This document shows, piece after piece, positions 21,595 to 30,900 of a DNA stretch of 64,000 bases (within the stretch, counting starts at the first letter, position 1; the number at the start of each line of letters is the position of its first letter). Source of the stretch: Telmatherina bonti (lineage: Eukaryota; Chordata; Actinopteri; Atheriniformes; Telmatherinidae). The translations under genes were made by a program, and so were the position numbers. The notes under the pieces are model-generated. The model made no database searches. It was not told where the DNA came from and saw only the letters and a program-made list of their open reading frames with translations. The DNA lies in the NCBI GenBank assembly GCA_933228915.1, contig OW121831.1, forward strand, positions 9,002,039 through 9,066,038, read 5' to 3'.

Positions 21595-21656
21595 GCTCAC
21601 AAGAGAGATAGAAGCACTTATGGACACTATTCAGCATCAGTGTGTCTGTTTGAGGG
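21595..21656 (-). ncRNA. mir430: miR-430 family hairpin, type E
   Basis: Mature arm 21599-21620, AAGUGCU seed, imperfect stem. Confidence 0.65.
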
Positions 21657-21708
21657 ATTCTCCGTGCAATATCTTCATCAGCTAGCATTGGTAGAGTTTG
21701 TCTTTTTC

Positions 21709-21773
21709 AACCGTCCCAACAGGAAGCACTTCCTGATTTAAAAAACAACAGTTAATGCTCGTGTTGGGCCCAT
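21709..21773 (-). ncRNA. mir430: miR-430 family hairpin, type D
   Basis: Mature arm 21711-21732. The spacer that normally follows is deleted, so type C comes only about 130 bp further. Confidence 0.82.
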
Positions 21774-21903
21774 AGCAAGGACTGTTCATCAGACCTCTTT
21801 CTTCCATGAAGTCCAGAGCAGCTCTTCTTCCATGTTGTTTCTCACATGCATTTTTCTGATGAGGCTTGTCCAACTTTTATCCTGAATGCTTCCACAAACA
21901 AAA

Positions 21904-21965
21904 GACACCCCAACTTTCAAGCACTTTCCAACAATTCCTTCAAAGAAAGTGCATAAAGTTGAAGA
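21904..21965 (-). ncRNA. mir430: miR-430 family hairpin, type C
   Basis: Mature arm 21906-21927, ending GUUGGGGU. A deletion junction lies at about 21900. Confidence 0.85.
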
Positions 21966-22027
21966 ATATCGAATACTGAAATTTCCAAAGACATATATGG
22001 CTGAAGAAGACAAATGTCCAGAGGACA

Positions 22028-22099
22028 TATAACTACCCCAACAAGAAGCAATTACTGTAGCGAGAAACAAAATCAGTGTTTGTGTCGGGGTAATTATTC
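22028..22099 (-). ncRNA. mir430: miR-430 hairpin, type B, variant seed AAUUGCU
   Basis: Mature arm 22033-22054. A G-to-U change inside the seed gives AAUUGCU; the GGGGUAG end and the 5' arm are kept. Likely nonfunctional as a miR-430, or with new targets. Confidence 0.6.
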
Positions 22100-22208
22100 T
22101 GAACAGATATGTAAAGCGTCCTGTGAATCCTGGACTGCAGTCTGTTGAATATAAACTATGCTTTATTTTCAATTTTACTTTGCATTGTGGACTTTGTCAC
22201 AACCAAGA

Positions 22209-22265
22209 CAACCCCAAAGAGAAGCACTTGTGAAGAAAAGAATCAACAGTGGTTCCTTTGAGGTG
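22209..22265 (-). ncRNA. mir430: miR-430 family hairpin, type A
   Basis: Mature arm 22209-22230, array form. First hairpin after the module at 22285-22630. Confidence 0.86.
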
Positions 22266-22284
22266 ATCTGAGAGTGATTTAAGA

Positions 22285-22630
22285 CTAAACATGATCAATC
22301 ACACTAATATCGTACTAATCATACTAATATGATTTATTTTAATACACAATTTAGAAACTGTATTGCTGCTGTTACTAAGCAACACCAAGCAAGTTTCAAG
22401 TTCTATACTGACATCATCTGAATGGGTGGGGCTGATTTCTTGCTTTGATGCTCTCTGATATCATTATGACACCTTTTATCCACATACAAGAGGCAAGTTT
22501 CCATCTGCAGATCCTGACTACGAATTGATGGACGACATCCACAATGACTACCTCCCGCATTATTTTCCAGCTGATTTCCAGGATAACGGTAAGCGTATCT
22601 CTGCCAAGTACTTCCGTGATGAGGATTAGC
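22285..22630 (-). promoter_or_regulatory. putative miR-430 promoter module, with extended ORF
   Basis: It has GATAAAAGG (minus) at 22472-22480 and a degenerate X-box GTTACTAAGCAAC at 22371-22383. On the plus strand it holds the longest version of the antisense reading frame: it opens after a TGA near 22457 and reads FPSADPDYELMDDIHNDY and so on, passing through the GTAAGC that is a donor-like site elsewhere. It ends YFRDED then TAG at about 22627-22629. I do not recognise that peptide. Confidence 0.45.
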
Positions 22631-22873
22631 TGGGATTGCTGATGAAAATTCATGAACAAAGTATGAAACAAAAACACAAGATCAACATTTGGAGTCACAA
22701 GACAGAAATCTCACTGGAATACCATCTTTCTGCAGCCTTGTGGAAGCTAGAAGCATGAGTGTGCCTGTTTGAGGGAGGCTTCATGCAAAATCGTCATCAG
22801 CTAGCGTCGGTCGAGTTAGTCTCTTCCAACCATTTTGACTGAATTTCGCTAACGTCACACGTGATGTGAAGGA
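22631..22873. other. no gene recognised
   Basis: AT-rich sequence. 22740-22830 is a diverged copy of the E hairpin flank (GTGCCTGTTTGAGGGA, ATCAGCTAGCGT) without a recognisable seed. Confidence 0.5.
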
Positions 22874-22959
22874 TACACAAGGAGGATGGGACTCAAACCC
22901 GTGCGTGCAAAGCGCAATGGATTAGCAATCCATTGCCTTAAACACTCGGGCACCTTGTC
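22874..22959 (-). pseudogene. tRNA-Ser(GCT), decaying
   Basis: Acceptor GACAAGG/CCTTGT pairs. Anticodon loop holds GCT and the variable arm is of serine type. Box A reads TGCCCGAGTGTTTAAGG and the T-loop TTTGAGT, both off consensus, compared with the intact copy at 38991-39072. Confidence 0.7.
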
Positions 22960-23232
22960 CTCCATCCTGTACATTTGCTGTCTGAAAACATTCTTGTACA
23001 TTAGTTAGTTCTTCATGTACATACTGTGACAACACCAAAACTGAGAAGCAAAAGAAGACTAATTAACTGGAAGCGAGTTAACGCAACTGAACAAAACTGA
23101 GTTGAAGTTGACATCACACAGTAAGAGTTGAGGTCAAATCATTGCCAGATATGACAAAAATGGTATCCGACAAACATAGATTTGGCGCATGATTGAGTTA
23201 GTAAGAGTTAGCATCTCAGTTTACTTCGTGAA

Positions 23233-23291
23233 GGGGAATTAGCTCAAGTGGCAGAGTGCTCGCTTTGCATGTTAGAAGCAACATTCTCCAC
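23233..23291 (+). pseudogene. tRNA-Ala(TGC) missing its T-arm
   Basis: GGGGAATTAGCTCAAGTGG start and the CTTTGCATG anticodon arm are present. The T-arm (box B) is deleted and replaced by a short AAGCAACA link before the ATTCTCCA acceptor end. Confidence 0.85.
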
Positions 23292-23565
23292 AAGATTTTT
23301 ACTAGCCCTTGTTATAGTGAGCAATGGCTGTTGAAGAATGTTTGGCTTGCTTCAATTTAAAAAAAAAATACACAGATGTGATAATAAAATAAAACCTAAT
23401 GTGGTTGGAAGCAATAAATGCAGGCCAAGTAGGGGAAGACCCAAAATAAACAAAAAGACACGACATAAATAATACCAAGTTAAACAATTAATGTCTACAA
23501 TCTGTTGAATATAAACTATGTTTTAGTTTGAATTACATCTTTGCATTGTAGACATTGACAGAACC

Positions 23566-23637
23566 AAGACAACCCCAACAAGAAGCACTTACTGCAGCGA
23601 GAAACAAAGTCAGTGTTTGTGTCGGGGTAATTATTCT
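23566..23637 (-). ncRNA. mir430: miR-430 family hairpin, type B/A hybrid
   Basis: Mature arm 23570-23591: B-type body (CUUGUUGGGG) with the UUG end of type A. The 5' arm and loop are of type B. It stands apart from a full unit; sequence on the miRNA-upstream side (about 23690) jumps to the E/F flank. Confidence 0.8.
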
Positions 23638-23769
23638 GACCAGATATATAAAGCATCGTGTGAATTCTGGACTGCAATCTGTTGAATATAAGCTATGCTT
23701 TATCAAGTCAGTGCCTGTGTTAAGGTCATTTTGCAGACCAAATCCTGAAAAACACCATTTGGATCAAAC

Positions 23770-23831
23770 GCTCAAAAGAGAGAAAGAAGCACTTATGGAC
23801 ACTATTCAGCATCAGCTTGTCTGTTTGAGGG
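23770..23831 (-). ncRNA. mir430: miR-430 family hairpin, type E, diverged
   Basis: Mature arm 23774-23795, AAGUGCU seed followed by UCUUUCUCUCUUUU. Confidence 0.6.
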
Positions 23832-23869
23832 ATTCTCTTCATCAGCTAGCGCTTATCCACAATGACTAG

Positions 23870-24689
23870 TAGCTTACTGGAGATGTGAAGTGGTCACAGA
23901 GGTAGTTTTGCATACTTGGAGACACAAACAATGGCCCAGACAGGAGGGGAAATTGAGTGGCTCCCAGTATGTCAGCCTTTTGTCTACAGGGGTCGGGGAA
24001 AACAAAGAATGTTTCAGGTGTGAGCTTAAGGTGTGAGAGGGAAAGCAACTGAAGAGAGCTCATTTGTCTTCTGTATGCAAACGGTATGCAGTGTCTGCCA
24101 TTTGCTACAAACAGTCTTTGATTAAGTCAGAGTTGGGAGTTGATTTTGCAGGAGCAGTGGCTTCACTGGATTTTCTCAGACACAGGCCCTTCTCTTAACT
24201 AAATCCATATTTAAAAGAAGAAGTGACATAAAACAGTTGAATTTCTTTCACAGTCTTGGAGACATTGCACACTCTGACAGAGGTTTAAGTGCTAGTATGA
24301 AAAAGAACCCTGACTTTCTTGTAGAGCTGAACTGGAGCGCTTGAACTGGAGTGCTTTAAGAAAAAAGGATAGAATTTGTTGGAATGGGAATGAGATAGCC
24401 CTTGACTTAAGTCATGTGTAAATCTTTGTCATTTCTGGTGTAATGCTGTCCAACAGGGGGACCATTCCAAGGCTCAATGGACTTGAACAGATATGCTTTG
24501 AAGAGGAGGAACTCCAAGGTAACTGGCTTGATAGTCCAAAGGCCAGCCAAGCATTGATTTTGTGTAGCAGCCAGTTCCAACGTAGGGTAGGTGCAGGGGA
24601 ACTGGAGCCTGTCCCAACAAAGGCAACAATGAGACAGGCTAGAGCTTTTCTCTGCCTGGACTCACAATTTGTGCAGAGTCTTTGGGTTT
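23870..24689. other. unannotated 0.8-kb stretch
   Basis: No RNA gene, ORF of convincing length or repeat motif recognised. Unlike its surroundings it has no miR-430 sub-repeat, so it may be single-copy or from an unrecognised transposon. Confidence 0.5.
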
Positions 24690-24751
24690 GCAGTTGGTAG
24701 CGCGTCAGTCTCATAATCTGAAGGTCGTGAGTTCAAGCCTCACACGGGGCA
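24690..24751 (+). pseudogene. tRNA-Met(CAT), 5' acceptor arm missing
   Basis: GCAGTTGGTAGCGCGTCAG, the anticodon arm CTCATAATC, a perfect T-arm GTGAG/CTCAC and the ACGGGGCA 3' end are intact. The expected 5' GCCCCGT is replaced by TCTTTGG, so no acceptor stem can form. Internal A and B boxes are present and could still recruit TFIIIC. Confidence 0.8.
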
Positions 24752-24850
24752 TGAATTTTCAACTCTTTGCACTTTCATTCAACTGCAATCACATGCTCCA
24801 GTCTCATGTAATCACATCAAGCAGACAGAACCGTCTGTGAGACCAGTGTC

Positions 24851-25150
24851 TTGCAGCTCACGGGTGTCCAGAGTCTTTCCTTTAGGGCCGCTGTTCTGCA
24901 ACTTTTCCATGTCCTCCTGATCCAGCATACCTCAAGTACATTCAATGGATCAGTGTATTGTATTAAACTGGAATACAGAGTTAAACAATTAATGTCAATG
25001 TTTTCCAAGAAAAAATTCCAACGCGCTAAATTTCCAGCTCCATCTCCAGAAACGCCTGAACAAGTGCGTAAACACCCTCAGCCCAAAGATGTTGGGAAGT
25101 CTGCCAGGATAGAAAAACTATTGAATATTGATTTAACACAATTGGAATAA
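24851..25150 (+). other. short conserved frame, unknown
   Basis: 99 codons. The C-terminal part (from MFSKKKFQRAKFPAP) is K/P-rich and kept with only two changes in the partner at 36565-36870, where the 5' part differs by a 4-bp indel. It could be the remnant of a host exon carried in the repeat. I do not recognise it; no splice or promoter support. Confidence 0.25.
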
Positions 25151-25281
25151 CACAGAGTTGAGTTTGACACCACACAGTAAGGCTTGAGGTCAAAACATTC
25201 GCAGATACGAAAAATGACATCAAACATTGACAAACACGGTGGAAGAGTCAACATTTGAGTTTCCCCAGCACCTGTGGCGAA

Positions 25282-25354
25282 GGGGAATTAGCTCAAGTGG
25301 TAGAGCGCTCGCTTTGCATGTGAGAGGTAATGGGATCAATGCCCATATTCTCCA
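25282..25354 (+). tRNA. tRNA-Ala(TGC)
   Basis: 73 nt, complete cloverleaf: acceptor GGGGAAT/ATTCTCC, anticodon loop TTTGCAT, T-arm TGGG/CCCA with loop ATCAATG (one change from the vertebrate ATCGATG). Confidence 0.85.
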
Positions 25355-25572
25355 CAATACTTTCACCAATTTTTGGTAAAATAGGCAGCTATTGAGAGCA
25401 AGAAAAAAGAAAAAACCCTGAAAATAAGAGAAGCAAAAGTGTGATGACAGACTATATAAAAACTAACCCCACTGCAGCAAGAAACATGTTTCCAAAGAAT
25501 GCAATCTGTTGAATATAAACTATGCTTTATTTTCAATTTTACATTGCATTGTGGACTTTGTCACAACCAAGA

Positions 25573-25629
25573 CAACCCCAAGGAGAAGCACTTGTGAAGA
25601 AAAGAATCAACAGTGGTTCCTTTGAGGTG
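25573..25629 (-). ncRNA. mir430: miR-430 family hairpin, type A
   Basis: Mature arm 25573-25594, AAGUGCU seed, CUCCUUGGGGUUG. Confidence 0.83.
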
Positions 25630-25639
25630 ATCTGAGTGA

Positions 25640-25865
25640 TTTAAGACTAAACATGATCAATCACACTAATATCGTACTAATCATACTAATATGATTTATT
25701 TTAATACACAATTTAGAAACTGTATTGCTGCTGTTGCTAAGCAACACCAAGCAAGTTTCAAGTTCTATACTGACATCATCTGAATGGGTGGGGCTGATTT
25801 CTTGCTTTGATGCTCTGTGACATCATTATGAAACCTTTTATCCATATATAACAGGCAAAATTCCA
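25640..25865 (-). promoter_or_regulatory. putative miR-430 promoter module, truncated
   Basis: Perfect X-box GTTGCTAAGCAAC (25733-25745), GC-type box and TATA-like GATAAAAGG (25834-25842, minus) are present. The distal half with the antisense frame is lost: after GGCAA at about 25861 unrelated sequence leads to tRNA-Asn. Confidence 0.45.
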
Positions 25866-25919
25866 CCGGCAGAAGACAGTGGGCAGTACCATTCCATCTC
25901 ACTCCTGCATGGCGCGACA

Positions 25920-25993
25920 GTCTCTTTGGTGCAATTGGTTAGGGTGTTTGGCTGTTAACTGAAAGGATGGTGGTTCAAGCCCACCCAGAGACG
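25920..25993 (+). tRNA. tRNA-Asn(GTT), possibly decaying
   Basis: 74 nt. Acceptor GTCTCT/AGAGAC pairs, the anticodon loop reads CTGTTAAC, and the T-arm is GGTGG/CCACC with loop TTCAAGC. D-arm changes (GGTGCAATTGGTTAGGGT) weaken its stem. Confidence 0.75.
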
Positions 25994-26020
25994 ATATGTA
26001 TTCCATTGTACTGATTCCAC

Positions 26021-26427
26021 ATTTTGCAGAACACTACCAAGCCGATCCCAACAGTGTTGTTTGGAACAATTCCAATTACCATGGCTGCCACAAAGCTGTG
26101 TGGTTTCAAATGAACAATTCAACAACCGACACATGGCCACCTTCCTGTTGTAAGTGTAGCCATTACACCAAGAAGTAGTTTGTGTTGAAGTAATTATTCT
26201 GACCAGATATGTAAACAGATGGCAAAACTGTTGAACATAATTAAACTATGCTTTACATTTTGGGGTGTCATTAATAAGGTGGGGCTATTTTGGAAGTACT
26301 AGCGTGTGTTGCTTTGAGTTTGATTAGAGATAACTTGTGCCACAAACTAACACGACGAGGATGGGACTCGAACCCATGCGTGCAAAGCACAATGGATTAG
26401 CAGTTCATCGCCTTAACCACTCGGTCA
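26021..26427. repeat. segmental duplication (partner 38659-39065)
   Basis: Near-identical 0.4-kb stretch ending inside tRNA-Ser at GGTCA, exactly where the inserted gene block begins. Confidence 0.88.
26353..26427 (-). pseudogene. tRNA-Ser(GCT) truncated at its 5' end
   Basis: Identical in layout to the intact gene at 38991-39072, but the first seven nucleotides of the acceptor stem are missing. Sequence switches at 26428 to the protein-gene block. Confidence 0.88.
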
Positions 26428-27134
26428 AAAATGGGGCAAAAGGGATTGCTACGGTGGGGGAAAAGGGTGAAAAGGGGGGAGGGAAGAAAAAAAAACTGGC
26501 TGAAAAAGTCAAATGGTTTTTATGATTGTAAAAACAAGCATCAATAACTATTCAATTTTGACAAAATTCAATTGACTTCTAACCCTTCATAATTTACCTG
26601 AATTTACTTTTACAAATGCAAACAGACAAGTTCTGTTATTCTCTGGTTTGTTTATTGAATCAAAAGAGTTTCCAAAACCCTATTTACAAGTTTGAATTAC
26701 TTGTTTTTGTTGTCTGACAGACTAAAAAACAATTTCACACAACCTAAATAATTTTTAAAACTATTGCCTCAACCTTTACACCTCTTTCTTACAATACACT
26801 AAGAAATGTTATGCCAAAAAGGTTTACAATATTAACTGTTGAATTATAAAAGACTTTGTTGCAAGAACACTGTTTCCAAGTCAGTCTGGCATTTTCCTTG
26901 TCTGTCAATGAACACTTAAAGCAGGGATACCCAGATATGGTTCAGGTCTGAAGGACAGTGAATTTCTTGGACTGGAAATATTGATTCTTTCTTAAATCTA
27001 CAATTTACAAAAAATGTTTCATACACTTTTTGACCAAACAGTCAGTCTAACAATGACAGTGCTCTGTCTTCAACTCACAACACGGAACAATAATATAATG
27101 ATAATAATAACATTTACAAACAACAAACCACCAC
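26428..27134 (-). other. 3' region of the DUF6729-type gene
   Basis: AT-rich sequence downstream of the stop codon, with no other gene visible. Probably 3' UTR up to the polyadenylation signal and then flank. The left edge at 26428 is the breakpoint with the tRNA module. Confidence 0.55.
26651..26656 (-). terminator. candidate polyadenylation signal
   Basis: AATAAA on the minus strand, about 480 bp past the stop codon at 27135. Confidence 0.4.
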
Positions 27135-27969
27135 TCAATGCTTTTCAAGACTTTCTTTCCAGTCTTGTAATGACTGTCCAGATGCTGGACAATACCACTT
27201 CCCTTTTTTTTGGGAATGAGCAGTGCTTTTATTTTTAGACTGTCCACACTGTGTGCACTGGTAGACGTAGTTGTCCTTGATGGGTTGCTTTTTTGGTGGC
27301 TCACCTCTGGCAATGCGCTCCTGGTCTTCCTGTGCTGCTTTTTTCTGTCTCCATTCTCTGTAACGATTTAAAGGTACTGATGACTGAGATGAATTTGCTG
27401 TTGAAGTGGATGCTGTTGCTTGAGATTGTGGCATATAATACGGATGATAGGAGGTTGAAAGGCAAGGGTGCTGAGAGGGATTAGGTGGAAGCAGCTGTGG
27501 GGACCAGCCAAAGTATGGGGATGGCTGTGGATAGCGCTGCAGGTATGCAGATGAGACAGCAGGTGGATCTGGTGAAATGTGAGGACCATATGAGGACCAC
27601 ATCTGGGCTGATGGAGCATAAGGTGGTGCAAGAGGCTGATTCTGCTGATTCGAGTTCCAAGCAGGAAATGAGACAGGCGGCGAGGGACCAGCCTGGTATG
27701 AAGAGGTGGAAGAGGAACCAGAGAATGGGAAAGACAGAGGACCACTTTGTGCTGAGCCAGTTCTGGCACTGTGGCGTGGGCGTATCATTGCCTCACCTTC
27801 GCGATTTTCCGGTTCATGGAATTGCATTGTTTCATGTCCATGTTCCACTGCAGCAGATGGAAGGTTTCTTGCTTGTGGCAAGGGATTTGCCGCCACAGAG
27901 ACTTTCTCTGGAAGCTGCACTCCTTGCAGCAAGGAGTCCTGATCTGTTCTCTTTTGTCTTGCTTGCAAC
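27135..27969 (-). CDS. exon 11: proline/serine-rich tail and zinc ribbon
   Basis: Acceptor TTTCCAG|GTTGCA, phase 2. A low-complexity region rich in P, S, Q and Y is followed by YVYQCTQCGQSKNKSTAHSQ and GKWYCPAS, a probable zinc ribbon, and ends LEKH-stop. Confidence 0.78.
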
Positions 27970-30900
27970 CTGGAAAAAAAGTTACAATAGAATTGCATTA
28001 CTATCCCAGATAAAACCATATGCAAAATTTGTTATTTCATGAGATCAGCGCTGGTTAAATGCATTTATATTGTGATGGCTAAAAAATTGTGAACATCTTA
28101 CCAGGAACACACTGTGGTGTTGTTGATGGTTACTAATACCATGTTGGTCTGATTCTGTATAACACTGCTGTCTTCAAGCAGTTGTTTTATGTGGCTGTAT
28201 GTCTTAACAATAGACTGTGGGATGGGTAGAACTTTTCCCTTACAGTCTGTTGGTCTGTTACGAGCTTGCAGGTACTCTTTTGACAGCTTGAGGCAAACAC
28301 ATTCAGATATTCTGTTTGTGTCAGGTCTCTGAGCAGCTTGGCCATGGGTCATGAAGAGTCTGTTAAGGACAATGATGACAATCCAGGTGACAGTTATAAA
28401 GCATTAGGTTTCGGTCTATTCATTTGACTGGAGAAATTATGCCATAATTCTAAATCATACCATATTTCATAGTTCCATAACTCTAGTCCAAATGAGGGTA
28501 GGGGGGTTTAAGATTAACTATATAAATATGTTTTCAGGCCATGATATTGCCACTTGTGTGCATTGTGTCCACTCAGCTTACCGTTCAGCTGCTTGTTGGC
28601 CAGGTGCAGAGCCACTGCGCTTCCTGGAAGCTCTCCACGGTCCTGGCAAAATCTTTCTTTTGCTCTTCAGCTGATATTTGGAGGGTTGCTTGTCCATGGG
28701 ATGTAGATGTGAATACAGTCTCATAATCTCAGCTATCTCTGCATTTGACAAAGCAGTTATGGTGCGATTGAGACTGATAAGGTACTCCGCCAAGTTGTCA
28801 ACAGCCTCCCATCCAGGAACACCTCTTGTATCACATCTCTCATCCTTTAAAATGAAAAAAAAAATGCAGATCATGTACTGCAACCATAAAACATCATAAA
28901 GAATGAAGTAAGACAATCTTACTTGGGATGATGTGCTTGGTTCACTGCAGTTGTCCTCAGTAAGCACATCTTGTCCTGGAGTGATGGGACTCTGTGGGTC
29001 AGTACTTGCAGCAAAACTGGTTTCCTGGAGGTGTTTTAATAAATAAAAGAAAATATCTTTTCATTGTTGAAACTTTTGAAAAAAAAAAAAATCCAATTTG
29101 GTTCACATCAGTGTCTGAAACCCTCAAACACGTTTTGTTGCTCGAACATACCAGATACATATTGACTCATGAATAGACCTCTGTGGTATTTAACTACACC
29201 ATAAAATTTTAATCCAACATATCAAAATAAAGAAGATTATATATATACAAGTCATTCTCCAAATGACATTATATTTATGCCACAGGAGATCTCGTGACGT
29301 GTACAACCCAATAATTCTTAATTAGTTACCAACTGTATTTATAAAGGCAACTACCCTGAAGGTTTTAGATGTTTCCCAGTTTTTACATACTTTCTAGTGA
29401 TTAAATCATTCTCCAACAGGTTATAGTTGAGCTCTGTATAATGTTAATGACTCAGTCATTTAAGTCATAAAGAATCGCAGCAGGGAAACATTTCAACTTG
29501 AAGGACAGTTGAACTCAAGACTAGAGTTTGTGATCCATAAATTACAATGACAGATAAGACTGTAGTAAATCAGATCACCTGCAAAGAAGTAGATGGGTTT
29601 CCACAAAGAGATGGACTATGAGGAGGTGACATGTCTAGTTGGTCTTCATACGTGGGCTCTTCAGCATGGCTCTTTGTGATGATGTCCGCTACATCACTGA
29701 CTGTAACATCAACAGTTTCCTCCTCCTGAACATCAACTTTGAGGTCTGGCAAAACAGTCCCTAGTTCACTGTGTTGCTGAGGGCCACTGAGGTCTCCTTT
29801 GTCACACTGAGCTAACAAGTACTCTACGGCAATACGCTCACCGAAAACAAAGACCCAATACAGTGGGAAAAAAAAAGATCAGATAAAATAAAATGGAAAA
29901 GAAAACATTTAACAAATAAACTTATCTGTAAGAAGTAGATGAAAGCAAAATGATGACTTCAAGAGGATTTTACCAGTGGGTCTGCCAGGGGGCATGAATT
30001 CAGGCAAAAGTGCAGATCCCAGAACCCTGTCACTTAGGGTGTTCACGTTAGACATCAGACGAATGTCATATATTCTGGTGTTGGATGTCACACTCGTAGC
30101 AACTGCCTCACGGGCCCGATTCAGATTCCACCTTGATCCACCCTCAAGCATGTACATCTGGGTGTGCATGGCATTGCTTCACCATCCTTTATGGGGGGGG
30201 GGGTTATTATTTTATAAAACACATTTGTTCACACCAGCAGTCATTTCTCTGAAAATCATGTTCTTGAGAAAGCATAACTTAGGTTTTTTGACAAGTTTCC
30301 CTTGGTCCCCAGAACTCACTGTCCTGTCTGTTTTAAATACTTATATACTTTTAACAAAACTGGTTGAAATGAATGGGTCATTAACAGGCGAGCAAAGAAC
30401 TTATAGAGATTCATCAACTGAATCTGGTGGTTTGAAGTTAAAAAGTATCTAAAACATACCAGGAAGTGGAATCTGAGGATCAGGATAGGCAAACACTGAT
30501 GTACAGGATATAAAATCATAACAAAAAATTATATTTACCTGGAATGAAAGTGCACTGGTGGCGATGGAAACTTTCAACAGAAGATGACCCTCTAGCACAT
30601 CTGAAGACATTTAAAACTTTGTCTCCCTTTTGGACCCCTTTGCCAAGTTTGGTGTAAAGTTCAACACCAGGTGGATCTTGGATGCATGGCAGGTGCTTCT
30701 GCTGCACTTCCCACACATGTGCCATGCTCTCAGGGTTAATGAGATGTAAGCCTGATGTGTCTGTCAGTTCCCACATCGATGTTAACAGACCCTGGATAAG
30801 GTTACGTGTTTCCTCAATCCCCCGGGTTCTTCTTCTGCAGTGCTTGGCCAATTCTCCAGTGCTAATGCTGGCCAGAATCTGAGCATCTGTGGGTGAAAGT

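Larger units (their letters stand above)
22866..23345. repeat. duplicated tRNA-Ser/tRNA-Ala module, copy 1
   Basis: The spacer between the two tRNA sequences (TGTACATTTGCTGTCTGAAAA, about 23130-23200 GACATCACAC...CCAGATATGACAAAA) also occurs at 39074-39340. A third copy is split between 26353-26427 and 34392-34566. Confidence 0.8.
24848..25637. repeat. segmental duplication, copy 1 (partner 36570-37361)
   Basis: Near-identical over about 790 bp: a frame encoding a lysine/proline-rich peptide, tRNA-Ala(TGC), then a type A miR-430 hairpin. Small indels distinguish the copies (an extra AGAG here near 24873). Confidence 0.9.
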
